Positions 55,948 through 64,000 of a stretch of DNA of 64,000 nt are shown in pieces. The DNA is from Streptomyces sp. MJM8645 (lineage in GTDB: Bacteria > Actinomycetota > Actinomycetes > Streptomycetales > Streptomycetaceae): the NCBI RefSeq assembly GCF_001625365.1, contig NZ_LJJF01000001.1:5822501-5886500 (forward strand). Direction: 5' to 3'. The notes beneath the pieces were generated by a model. It saw only the letters and a list, made by a program, of their open reading frames with translations, searched no databases and was not told the DNA's origin. Positions within the stretch are counted from its first letter, which is position 1. Each line of letters starts with the position of its first letter. Position numbers and translations under genes: made by a program.

Positions 55948-56973
55948 ATGCCGTTCGCCCAGAGCCCGCTCCACCCCGTCCGCCGCCGCGCGGCCCGGGC
56001 GCTGGCCGTCACCGGGGCGGCCGCCCTCCTGCTCGCCGGGTGCGGCTCCTCCGGGTCCTCCTCCGGATCCTCGGGCTCCGCGGGCGGCTCCACCGCCGCC
56101 GGCAGCCCGGCGGCGGACGCGGCCGGCGGCAAGCGCACCGTCAAGGACGCGACCGGCAAGGCCGTCGAGATCCCCGCCGCGCCCCAGCGGATCGTCACCC
56201 TCACCCAGGAGGACCTCGACGCGGTGCTCGCCCTCGGCGTCAAGCCCGTCGGCATCACCAACGGCCAGGGGCTCAACGAGCCGCCCGCCTACCTCAAGGA
56301 CAAGGTCCAGGGCGTCCCGGTGGTCGGCAACCTGCTGCAGCCCGTCATGGACAAGGTCATCGCCGCCAAGCCCGACCTCATCCTGGCCGGCGACATGCAG
56401 GACGAGCAGATGCTCAAGCAGCTGCGCGAGATCACCCCCGCCACCCTCGTCACCATGGCACCCACCGACGACTGGAAGCTCGCCTTCCGCGGCATCGGAA
56501 ACGCCGTCAACAAGCTCGACCAGAGCAACAAGGTGATCGCCGACTACGAGGCCAAGGCCGCCAAGGCCGGAGGCGACCTCGGCAAGAACAAGGGCGCGGC
56601 CGTCTCCATCGTCCGCTGGAACCCCACCGGGCCCAGCTGGATGGAGAAGAAGCAGTTCGCCAGCGGCGTCGCCCTCGACATGGGCCTCACCCGCCCGGCC
56701 GCGCAGGACAAGGACGGCAACGCGCACAGCCCGGCGCTCAGCCTGGAGAAGCTCGCCGAGATCGACGGCGACTGGCTGTTCCTGTCCACCCTCACCGACG
56801 ACGGCAAGACCGCGCTCAAGGACGTCCAGTCCAAGCCCGCCTACCAGGAGCTGGGCGCGGTGAAGAACAAGCACGCCGTCACCGTGGACGGTTCGGTCTG
56901 GTCCACCCGCGGCGGGCCGCTCGCGGCCGACGTGGTCATCGGCGACATCGGCAAGGCGCTCGCCGCCTCCTGA
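55948..56973 (+). CDS. iron-siderophore ABC transporter substrate-binding lipoprotein
   Basis: 341 aa from ATG 55948 with CGGAGGCACCC; an in-frame GTG/ATG further up (55876) has no ribosome site. Signal peptide ending LLLAGC (lipobox) and a Ser/Gly linker. Class III binding fold: VEIPAAPQRIVTLTQEDLDA, LGVKPVGITNGQGLNEPPAY, PVVGNLLQPVMDKVIAAKPD, then a backbone helix (KLDQSNKVIADYEAKAAKAG) and the second lobe VSIVRWNPTGPSWMEKK, LSTLTDDGKTALKDV. Periplasmic-type receptor for the ferric catecholate, anchored to the membrane. Confidence 0.95.
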   Translation: MPFAQSPLHPVRRRAARALAVTGAAALLLAGCGSSGSSSGSSGSAGGSTAAGSPAADAAGGKRTVKDATGKAVEIPAAPQRIVTLTQEDLDAVLALGVKPVGITNGQGLNEPPAYLKDKVQGVPVVGNLLQPVMDKVIAAKPDLILAGDMQDEQMLKQLREITPATLVTMAPTDDWKLAFRGIGNAVNKLDQSNKVIADYEAKAAKAGGDLGKNKGAAVSIVRWNPTGPSWMEKKQFASGVALDMGLTRPAAQDKDGNAHSPALSLEKLAEIDGDWLFLSTLTDDGKTALKDVQSKPAYQELGAVKNKHAVTVDGSVWSTRGGPLAADVVIGDIGKALAAS

Positions 56974-57110
56974 CCGGCCCGCGTTCGGGCCCCGTTCCGG
57001 GCTCGTGTCCGCGCTCGGGACCGGGCTCGGGCTCATGTCCGCGCCCGTGCCCGGCCGGCCGGCACCTCGCCCGGCCGGCCCGCAGCCCCCTCCAACCGAA
57101 GGAACCCTCG

Positions 57111-57896
57111 ATGGAGTTGACGATCCAGGGCCTCACCGCCGGCTACGGCCCCGGCCGCCCGGTGCTCGCCGGCGTCGACCTCACCGTCCCGGCCGGCCGG
57201 GTGGTGGCCGTCGTCGGCCCGAACGGCTGCGGCAAGTCCACCCTGCTGCGGGCCGTCGCCCGGCTGCACCGGCCGGACGGCGGGCGGGTGCTGGTCGGCG
57301 GCGAGGACGTCTGGCGGCTGCGGCCGCGCCAGGCCGCGCACCGGGTCGCGCTGCTCCCGCAGAGCCCGCAGGCCCCCGAGGCGGTCACCGTCGCCGGACT
57401 CGTCCGCTACGGCCGCCACCCGCACCAGGGGCTCTTCCGCCAGTGGTCGGCCGACGACGAGCGGCTCACCGCGCGGGCGCTGCGCGCCACCGGCGTCGAG
57501 GAGCTCGCCGACCGCCGGCTGGACCGCCTCTCCGGCGGCCAGCGGCAGCGCTGCTGGCTCGCCATGGTGCTCGCCCAGGACGCGCCCGTCGTGCTGCTCG
57601 ACGAACCCACCAGCGCGCTCGACCTCGGGCATGCCGTCGAAGTGCTGGAACTGGTCCGCGAGGTCGCCGCCGGCGGGCGGACGGTCGTCATGGTGCTGCA
57701 CGACCTCGCGGCGGCGGCCCGTTACGCCGACCTGGTCGTCGCCCTGCGCGACGGCTCGGTGGTGGCCTGCGGCCCGCCCCGCGAGGTGGTCGACGCACCG
57801 CTGGTGCGCGCGCTGTACGACATCGACAGCGACGTGCTCGCCGCCCCCGGCGACGGCGCTCCGGTGATCGTCCCCCGTGCGGCGTCAGCGCATTGA
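57111..57896 (+). CDS. ferric siderophore ABC transporter ATP-binding protein
   Basis: 261 aa, ATG 57111 with GAAGGAACC upstream. Walker A VVGPNGCGKSTLLRAV, Q-loop LLPQSP, signature RLSGGQRQRCWLAMVLAQDA, Walker B VVLLDEPTSALDLGHAV, and H-loop VLHDLAAAARYADLVVALRD. FepC/FhuC type. Same strand as the lipoprotein with a 137-bp gap of GC-rich direct repeats, probably one transcript under iron box 3. Confidence 0.95.
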   Translation: MELTIQGLTAGYGPGRPVLAGVDLTVPAGRVVAVVGPNGCGKSTLLRAVARLHRPDGGRVLVGGEDVWRLRPRQAAHRVALLPQSPQAPEAVTVAGLVRYGRHPHQGLFRQWSADDERLTARALRATGVEELADRRLDRLSGGQRQRCWLAMVLAQDAPVVLLDEPTSALDLGHAVEVLELVREVAAGGRTVVMVLHDLAAAARYADLVVALRDGSVVACGPPREVVDAPLVRALYDIDSDVLAAPGDGAPVIVPRAASAH

Positions 57897-57935
57897 CGAT
57901 GCGTCAGATGTGATCTGGCGGGCGGCGAGAGGCGG

Positions 57936-57973
57936 GTGACGGGGCAGGCGGCGTGCCGCCCTGTCCCGTTCAC
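57936..57973 (+). terminator. hairpin after the siderophore uptake genes
   Basis: Imperfect 15-18-bp stem with two bulges (GTGACGGGGCAGGCGGC against GCCGCCCTGTCCCGTTCAC), loop GT, about 40 bp after the ATPase stop. A short CAGAT-GTG-ATCTG dyad (57905-57917) precedes it. Confidence 0.55.
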
Positions 57974-58088
57974 TCGTTCGACGGGTTTGCGCCCCGGAAG
58001 CCGCGCAGCGGCCTCCCCGGCCGCCGCTTTGTCAGTGGGCCTCGCTACGTTCCTCGCATCGCTGACCGGCAGGTGGGAGGAGACGTCC

Positions 58089-58946
58089 GTGGCATGGGTG
58101 GAAACAGGCGCGGGAGGGTACCGCGTCGCGCTCGACGGGGAGGGCAAGGTGGTCTGCCGCAACGCGGCGGGCCGCGAGCTGAAGTCCCTGCCGTCGAAGC
58201 TCGGTGACGATCCGGTGGTCACCCAGCTCAGGCAGCTCACCGAATGGCTGGCCGCGCACGAGCGGCGCTGCCAGGAGGACGTCGAGCGGTGGATGGTGCG
58301 CTCGCTGCCGGTGCCCGCCGCCGTGCTGACCGCGGTTTGGGCGGACGAGGCCTGGCAGGCCGTCCTGCGCGACCTGGTGGTCACCGGCCCGAACGGCGCC
58401 GTCGCCGGCTTCCTGCGCGGCGCGGACGCCGAGCGCGGGCTCGGCCTGGTGGACCTGGACGGCGACACCGTCCGGCTCACCGACGGCGAGATCCTGATAC
58501 CCCACCCCGTGCTGCTCCCGGACCTCGACGACCTGCGCGAGTTCGCCGTCGAGCTCGGCGTCTCCCAGCGCGTGCCGCAGCTCTACCGGGAGGTCTGGCA
58601 CCGGCCGGACGAACGGCCGACCGGCACCGAGGTCACCACCTACGCCGGCGGCCGCTACCGGGAGCTGCGCGAACTGCTCGGGCGCTGTGCCCGGCTCGGC
58701 CACCGGGTGCGCGGCGGCTCCGCCGTCCAGCCCGTGGTGGAGGCGGGGCGCACCGTCGAGGCCCGCGTCTGGGTGGGCGACTACTACGAGTACGACGCCT
58801 GCGAGACGGGCGCGCTCAGCTGGGCGGGCCCGGACGGCCGGGTGCTGCCGCTCGCCGAGGTCGGCCCGATCGCCTGGTCCGAGGGCATGCGGATGGCCGC
58901 CGCACTGTACGCAGGCCGCACCATCGAAGGGGAGGACGTCGCATGA
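58089..58946 (+). CDS. DUF4132-type protein
   Basis: 285 aa. GTG 58089 is chosen, with GGGAGGAG 6-8 nt upstream; earlier in-frame starts have no such site. Recognisable blocks of the actinobacterial DUF4132/WGR-associated family: GGYRVALDGEGKVVCRNAAG, LKSLPSKLGDDPVVTQLRQL, VERWMVRSLPVPAAVLTAVW, GLGLVDLDGDTVRLTDGEIL and the end EVGPIAWSEGMRMAAALYAG. I recall such proteins next to a giant 'DNA-binding' protein, MoxR-type ATPases and VWA proteins. No catalytic motif is visible. Stop and next start overlap (ATGA). Confidence 0.75.
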   Translation: MAWVETGAGGYRVALDGEGKVVCRNAAGRELKSLPSKLGDDPVVTQLRQLTEWLAAHERRCQEDVERWMVRSLPVPAAVLTAVWADEAWQAVLRDLVVTGPNGAVAGFLRGADAERGLGLVDLDGDTVRLTDGEILIPHPVLLPDLDDLREFAVELGVSQRVPQLYREVWHRPDERPTGTEVTTYAGGRYRELRELLGRCARLGHRVRGGSAVQPVVEAGRTVEARVWVGDYYEYDACETGALSWAGPDGRVLPLAEVGPIAWSEGMRMAAALYAGRTIEGEDVA

Positions 58947-61900
58947 CCGCCACCGGACTCGACCAGAGGGCCGTTCAGGACGCCGACCGGACGGCCGCCC
59001 AGGACACCGGGCCGCACGAGCGGCTGCTCGACGCGGGGGCCGTGCTCCCGCCCGGCACCCTGCCCGGCGTCGGCCGCCCCGACAGCGCCGCCGACGTGCT
59101 CACCGCCCGCGCCTACACCCACCCCGCGCTCGACGGGCGCCGGATCGTCCGGCTGGTCCCCGGCGCGCTCGGACCGGCCGAGGACCTCGCCGTCGACTTC
59201 CTCGGGCTCGTCCCCGACGGCACGCCCGTCGAGGTCGGCCAGGTCCGCCAGGAGGCGCTCGGCTTCCCCGCCTGGGCGCTGGTCCACGACCCGGCCAACG
59301 GGCACCACGCGCTCGCCCTGGTCAAGGAGATGGAACGGCTCTCCCGCCAGGCCCGGTCCAAGCCCGGCACCGCCAAGGACGGGTTCGAGGCGCTCGCCGC
59401 CCGCCTCGGCCGCGCCGTGCCGCACTTCCTGCCCACCTTCTGCGAGGAGGTCGGCCGGATCTTCCTCGCCCACGGCAACCAGACCTACGCCGCCGGCTAC
59501 TTCGGCAAGGCCCGCGAGGCCGAGCGCACCTACCGCCTGACGGTCGACGAGGAGCGGCTGCGCGCCGTCTTCCTGGAGTTCGCCCTGGCCGGCGCGCTCA
59601 CCGTCAAGTCCCTGCGCCAGTACGTCAAGGAGCTCGCCGGGCGGCTCGACGCGCTGACCGCCTGGCAGCGCTTCCGCCAGCTCTGCACCGAGCGCTCCGC
59701 CGCCGGCATGGCCCCCTACGCCGGGGTCGCCGAGGACGCCCGCGCACTGATCAAGGCCGCCGGGTTGGACCGCGCCGAGCACGAACAGGCGCTGCTCGCC
59801 GAACTGCTGGCCGGCCCGGGTGCCAACCGGGCGCCCGGGGCGTTCTGGAAGTCCTGGCACGGCCCCCTGACCGAACTCGGCCGGCGCGACCCGGTGGTCC
59901 GGGCCCGCCTGCTGGAGCTGATGCCCGACCCGGCCGGCACCGACGCCGCCGTGAACGACACCGCCTGGCTCGTCCTGCTCGCCGAGACCGGGGCCGAGCA
60001 GCTGCTCACCGGCCCGCGCGCCGAGGGCGCCGAGCCCGCCGCCGCGTGGCTGCAGCGCTGGTGCCACCACCTCGGGCGCGGCTGGCGCTCCCGGCCCAGC
60101 TGCGCCGCCACCGTCGCCCTGGCCGGCCGGATGGCCGAGCGGCTGCGGGCCGACGGCGTCCCGGTGGACCTGTACACCGGCGTCCACAGCAGCCAGACCC
60201 AACTCGACCTGCTGGACCGGCTGCTCGCCGACGGCGTGCCCGTCGCCGACCCGTCGGCCACCCTCAGGTTCGACCTCAAGGACTGGGTCGACCAGTGCGG
60301 CCCCGACAGCGCCGGCCTCGCGGCCGTCGCCGCCGACCCGCGGTTCCGGCCCGTCCTGCGCGCCGCGACCCCGCCCGCCTGGGAGACCGCCGTCAAGCGG
60401 CAGGTGCCCGCCCTGCCGCTGCTGCGCCGCCTGTTCGAGGAGTGGGCCGAACTCCGGACCGACGAGCTGACCGCCGCCCGCGGGCTGGCCGGCGCCGCCG
60501 ACCTGGTGCGCTCGCTGAGCCCGTACCGCACCGCCGTGCGGGCCGTCGCCCCGGCCGCCGCCGAGCGGATCGCCGCCCTCGACGTCACCGCCCTGCTCGC
60601 CGGGGCGCTCGGCGCCGGCATCCTCGACGAACTCGGCTGGCCGGCCCTGGAAGAGGCCCTGGCCAAGCTCGCCGACCCGGCCGACCCGGCCAAGCCCGTG
60701 GACTCTGCGGACCTTGCCGGCCCCGACTCCGGCGCCCCGGAGCCCGAGCCGCAGGACACCCCCGGCCTCAACGGCGGGCGCCTCACCGGCCTGATCGTCG
60801 AGGACGCCTGGCCGCACCTGATCCTCGCCCGCCACGACCAAGCCGTCGTGGTCGGCCCGCAGGGCGTCCTGCTGGAGCACACCCTGCGCCTGCCCCCGGC
60901 GAAGGAGCGTTGGAACCAGCCCCGGCTGCGCTTCGTCGACGGCGAACTCCTCGTCGCCTGGTACCAGGACGGAAAGCAGCACGCCTACTGGTCCAGCCGG
61001 CCCGGCGAGGTCGTCGAACTCACCGGTGAGACCATCACCGGCTACCACTACGGCGACCGGGATCCCGAGCCCCCCTCCCTCCCGCTGCCCGGCGGCGGCC
61101 GCACCACCGGCGAACGCCCGCTGCACCCCGGCGACACCCGGATGCCCGCCGAACACCGCGTCCTCGGCGACGGCACCGGCCACTGGACAGTGCGCTACGG
61201 CCAGGACGGCGCCGTCCTGCGCGAACTCGACCCGCACACCGGCGCCCTCGGCCGCGCCGCCGAACCACCGGTGATCGCCGCCACCGCGGCCGCCGGCCGA
61301 CTGACCCTCACGCGCGCCCGACTGCTGCCGCTCCAGCCCGGCCTGGAGCAGACGCCGCTCGGCACCGACGGCACCGTGCTCGGCAGCTGGGTCCGGGTCG
61401 ACCTCGACCGTGCCGTCACCACCACCACCGCCGACGGGCAGGTCATCGTCCTGCCGATCACCGACGGCCACCCGGACCACGTCCCGGTCGGCCGCCTCAC
61501 CCTCCCCGGCCAGGCGCAACCGGTCGTCACCGAGGCGCAGCGCGACGGCCTCGCCCTCACCCTGCCCGACCTGGCCGCCGAGACCGACCGCACCGTCGAC
61601 CTGCGCCCCTGCCGCCCGGGGGACTTCGCCGCCGCCGGCACCGCGCTCGTCCCCCCGCTCGACCACTGGCACGCCCTGCGGCCCCGCGACGAGGCGGGCT
61701 CACGCGTCCTGCGCACGGTCGGCACCGAGCAGGCGGCCCGCCTGATCGACGCCGCCTGGCCGACCGACAGCCGGCCCGTGCCCGAGGACGAGCAGCGCTG
61801 GATCACCGCCCAGGGCATCCGACGCCCGCTGGCCCAGTCCGGTGGCGCCCGCCGCGCCCTGCCCGTTCAGGCGATCGGCACCGTCCTGCCCGGCATCAGC

Positions 61901-64000
61901 CACCCGCTGCTGCTCGCCGGGGTCGCCGGGCTCGCCCGCACCGCCGCCGACCTGCTCGACCGGATCGCCCGGTTCGTCCCGCAGCCGGAGGCCGAGAAGC
62001 CGTCCAAGGCCGAGGCCGCCGAGTACCGGCCCGAGCACGGCCGCGACCACGAACTGCGCGAGGCCGTCACCACCCTCCTGCCCGACGTCGCCTGCTTCGG
62101 CCCCAACTGGGGCGACGGAGACCGGTGGAGGGTGCTCAACAACCTGCGCGCCGTCACCGCCGTCCTGGCCGACCCGCCGGCCGCCACCGGCGAGGGCTGG
62201 AGCACCCCGGCCACCGTCACCCTGCAACACGGCGACACCCACCACGGCTGGCTCCACCTGCTCGGCCGTCTCGACACCCTCGCCTACGCGGTGGCAGCCC
62301 CGCTCACCGAACCGGCCCACCGCTCCAGCCTCGTGCTGCTCCTCGGCGAACTGACCGAGGGAGTGCTCGCCGACCGCGGCGCCACCCTGCGCGAGATCGT
62401 CCTCGGCGAACCCGCCGACCGCGCCAACCGCCACCAGCCCGCCGTCCCCCGCGAGGGGCAGGTGCTGCGCCACGGCGACCGCACCGTCGTCATCCTCGGC
62501 CACCGCCGGCACCACGAGGGCACCGAGCAGTGGTACGCCGTCGACCACGACCCGAGCGGCGCGTTCGGGCCCGTCGCCCACTTCACCACCGTCAAGGAAC
62601 GCGGCACCGAGGAGCGGGTCGGCGCCGCCTGGATCGCCGCGTTCCGGCAGGTGGCCGCGCTGCACGGAGGCGCCCCCTGGCAGCTCGACCGCGCCACCGC
62701 CTTCGGCGGGCTCACCGGGATCGGCGCCGCCCGCGCCGCCCTGCTGCTCAGCCCGCCGCCCGGGCTCTTCCAGTGGCACAGCGCCGTGCTGCCCGCCGAC
62801 CGGCTCGCCGAGTACGGCCTCAAGTCCACCGAGGCCAAGGCCGCCCGGGACTGGCTGCGCGGCCGCGACCGGGCCGCCCTCGCCGACGTCTGGGGCGCCC
62901 TGCTCCCCGCCGACCCGAAGACCCTCTGGGCGGAGGGCCCCGACCTCGACGCCGGCGCCGCCGCCTGGATCCGGCACTTCGGCCGGCTCGTCACCCTCCC
63001 CGAGGCCGCCCAGGCCACCGTCAAGGGCGCGCAGATCGAACACATCGAGGCGGTGCTCAACCCCGCACAGACCCCCTGGCTGACCGGCACCACGGCCTTC
63101 CGGCTCAGCGACGGCGGCGGGTCCACCCCCCAGCTGCTCGCCGAGGACCAGAGCGCCGCACCCGCCTCCGGCGACCTCGGCCGCGCCGTCGACGCCCTGC
63201 GCTGGCTCGCCTACCACCTGCCCGCCGACAGCCCGCTGCGCCCGCTGCTGCCCGCGGCCGCCGCCGCGCTGCGAAGCCGCCTCGCCGACCCCGACCTGCT
63301 GCTCGACTTCCACCTCGTCCACACCACCAAGGGCGCCTCGATGTCGGCCGTCCTGCGCACCCACTTCGGCCTGCCGGCCGCGGGCGGAGCCGACCCGAAC
63401 GGACTGGTCGACTGCGGCCCGGCCCTCGTCCTGACGCCCTACCACGACGAGTACGAGCGGGTCTGGCTGCGCCCGGCCGGGCTCACCGGCCCCGACGACC
63501 CGGTGCTCGAACTGCTCGGCGGGCTGGGGGCCAGCTACTGGCTGGAAATCGAGCGGGGCGCCATCGAGGCCGTCCTGCGCGGCGAAGTGGAGCGCCTGAC
63601 AGCCGCCGCCACCGAGGCGGTGGTGGCCGCCGACGGCCAGGCCTGGCTACAGCACCCGCAGCTCACCGTCCCCGACCTGGTCGCCGAGGCGGCCCGGGCC
63701 CACGGCCTCGGCGAGGACGCCGCGGTGCTCTACCTCCAACTGCTGGCCCTGCCCGACCCCACCGACCGCAACGTCGCCCGCTGGACGGGCTGGAAGCCGG
63801 CCAGGCTCAAGCGCGCCCGCGTCGAACTCGCCGCCACCGACCTGGTGCTGGAGGCCAAGCGGGCCCGGGCCGGCCGCACCCTCTTCCTGCCCGGCGGCTG
63901 GCAGGAGGCCAAGGCCCCCGCCCTGCCCGCCGAGACGTGGAAGGCCGCCCTCTACGAACTGCCCACCCACCGCGTCCCGCTGCCCCACCTGCCCGTCCCG
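58943..64000 (+). CDS. giant protein of DUF4132-linked locus, C-terminus beyond window (partial)
   Basis: ATG 58943 overlaps the previous stop; the frame stays open for 1686 codons to the window edge. An N-terminal region (about 1-300) contains DFLGLVPDGTPVEVGQVRQE, KEMERLSRQARSKPGTAKDG and an alpha-helical stretch (FCEEVGRIFLAHGNQTYAAG, YFGKAREAERTYRL) like helical repeats; the middle (about 610-1000) is beta-rich with Arg/Trp/Tyr and repeated 'RHDQAVVVGPQGVLLEHTL'-type strands; then another helical region. No ATPase, nuclease or membrane motif is seen. It resembles proteins annotated loosely as 'DNA-binding protein' beside DUF4132, MoxR and VWA genes. Function unknown. Confidence 0.7.
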   Translation, partial: MTATGLDQRAVQDADRTAAQDTGPHERLLDAGAVLPPGTLPGVGRPDSAADVLTARAYTHPALDGRRIVRLVPGALGPAEDLAVDFLGLVPDGTPVEVGQVRQEALGFPAWALVHDPANGHHALALVKEMERLSRQARSKPGTAKDGFEALAARLGRAVPHFLPTFCEEVGRIFLAHGNQTYAAGYFGKAREAERTYRLTVDEERLRAVFLEFALAGALTVKSLRQYVKELAGRLDALTAWQRFRQLCTERSAAGMAPYAGVAEDARALIKAAGLDRAEHEQALLAELLAGPGANRAPGAFWKSWHGPLTELGRRDPVVRARLLELMPDPAGTDAAVNDTAWLVLLAETGAEQLLTGPRAEGAEPAAAWLQRWCHHLGRGWRSRPSCAATVALAGRMAERLRADGVPVDLYTGVHSSQTQLDLLDRLLADGVPVADPSATLRFDLKDWVDQCGPDSAGLAAVAADPRFRPVLRAATPPAWETAVKRQVPALPLLRRLFEEWAELRTDELTAARGLAGAADLVRSLSPYRTAVRAVAPAAAERIAALDVTALLAGALGAGILDELGWPALEEALAKLADPADPAKPVDSADLAGPDSGAPEPEPQDTPGLNGGRLTGLIVEDAWPHLILARHDQAVVVGPQGVLLEHTLRLPPAKERWNQPRLRFVDGELLVAWYQDGKQHAYWSSRPGEVVELTGETITGYHYGDRDPEPPSLPLPGGGRTTGERPLHPGDTRMPAEHRVLGDGTGHWTVRYGQDGAVLRELDPHTGALGRAAEPPVIAATAAAGRLTLTRARLLPLQPGLEQTPLGTDGTVLGSWVRVDLDRAVTTTTADGQVIVLPITDGHPDHVPVGRLTLPGQAQPVVTEAQRDGLALTLPDLAAETDRTVDLRPCRPGDFAAAGTALVPPLDHWHALRPRDEAGSRVLRTVGTEQAARLIDAAWPTDSRPVPEDEQRWITAQGIRRPLAQSGGARRALPVQAIGTVLPGISHPLLLAGVAGLARTAADLLDRIARFVPQPEAEKPSKAEAAEYRPEHGRDHELREAVTTLLPDVACFGPNWGDGDRWRVLNNLRAVTAVLADPPAATGEGWSTPATVTLQHGDTHHGWLHLLGRLDTLAYAVAAPLTEPAHRSSLVLLLGELTEGVLADRGATLREIVLGEPADRANRHQPAVPREGQVLRHGDRTVVILGHRRHHEGTEQWYAVDHDPSGAFGPVAHFTTVKERGTEERVGAAWIAAFRQVAALHGGAPWQLDRATAFGGLTGIGAARAALLLSPPPGLFQWHSAVLPADRLAEYGLKSTEAKAARDWLRGRDRAALADVWGALLPADPKTLWAEGPDLDAGAAAWIRHFGRLVTLPEAAQATVKGAQIEHIEAVLNPAQTPWLTGTTAFRLSDGGGSTPQLLAEDQSAAPASGDLGRAVDALRWLAYHLPADSPLRPLLPAAAAALRSRLADPDLLLDFHLVHTTKGASMSAVLRTHFGLPAAGGADPNGLVDCGPALVLTPYHDEYERVWLRPAGLTGPDDPVLELLGGLGASYWLEIERGAIEAVLRGEVERLTAAATEAVVAADGQAWLQHPQLTVPDLVAEAARAHGLGEDAAVLYLQLLALPDPTDRNVARWTGWKPARLKRARVELAATDLVLEAKRARAGRTLFLPGGWQEAKAPALPAETWKAALYELPTHRVPLPHLPVP

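Overview
The window is a high-GC actinobacterial chromosome segment, most likely from Streptomyces, Kitasatospora or a close relative. The reasons are its strong G/C bias at third codon positions, GTG starts and 1-4 base ATGA/GTGA gene overlaps, a DUF397/XRE-DUF5753/ATPase set, a SigE-type sigma factor, DmdR-type iron boxes and a catecholate NRPS cluster. I see no tRNA, rRNA, insertion sequence, phage gene, CRISPR array or replication origin.

Left part (1-12340): a short-chain dehydrogenase tail and an NTF2-like protein; a DUF397/DUF397/XRE-DUF5753 operon facing an anti-sigma-type ATPase; a DUF998 membrane protein; an Rrf2 regulator with an SDR gene, both preceded by the same palindrome; a secreted serine hydrolase; a SigE-family sigma factor with a membrane partner; an alpha/beta hydrolase; and a MarR-MFS efflux operon.

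Middle part (12341-34868): a urea transporter followed by a urease operon (ureA, a His-tailed CbiX-like protein, ureB, ureC, ureF, ureG, ureD) without ureE. Next is a small metabolic locus whose key gene is a homologue of the archaeal methanofuran enzyme MfnB, with an aldehyde dehydrogenase, a zinc alcohol dehydrogenase, a PTP-type phosphatase, an LCM-type methyltransferase and a LuxR-type regulator. Redox enzymes, a MerR-controlled imine-reductase-like gene, a GNAT acetyltransferase, a SpoIIE-type phosphatase, a MarR regulator, an M48 protease and a CapA-like lipoprotein follow.

Right part (35054-57973): an iron-regulated catecholate siderophore locus. 2,3-Dihydroxybenzoate is made and activated by dhbA, dhbC, dhbE, a stand-alone isochorismatase and a separate aryl carrier protein. 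A two-module NRPS (C-A-T-C-A-T-TE) with MbtH adds what looks like a cationic residue and then threonine, so a cyclic (DHB-X-Thr)n trilactone of the griseobactin/bacillibactin type is expected. An MFS exporter, a Fes-like esterase, a fused FecCD double permease, a binding lipoprotein and an ATPase complete export, uptake and iron release. Three 19-bp iron boxes (35054, 41921, 55842) tie the locus together. A truncated adenylation-domain gene and a very long hairpin lie inside the cluster. An unrelated frameshifted Uma2 gene and an MBL hydrolase are embedded in it.

The right edge (58089-64000) starts a DUF4132-type gene and a giant protein of more than 1,686 residues that continues beyond the window. 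The pair resembles actinobacterial loci that usually include MoxR AAA ATPase and VWA genes.
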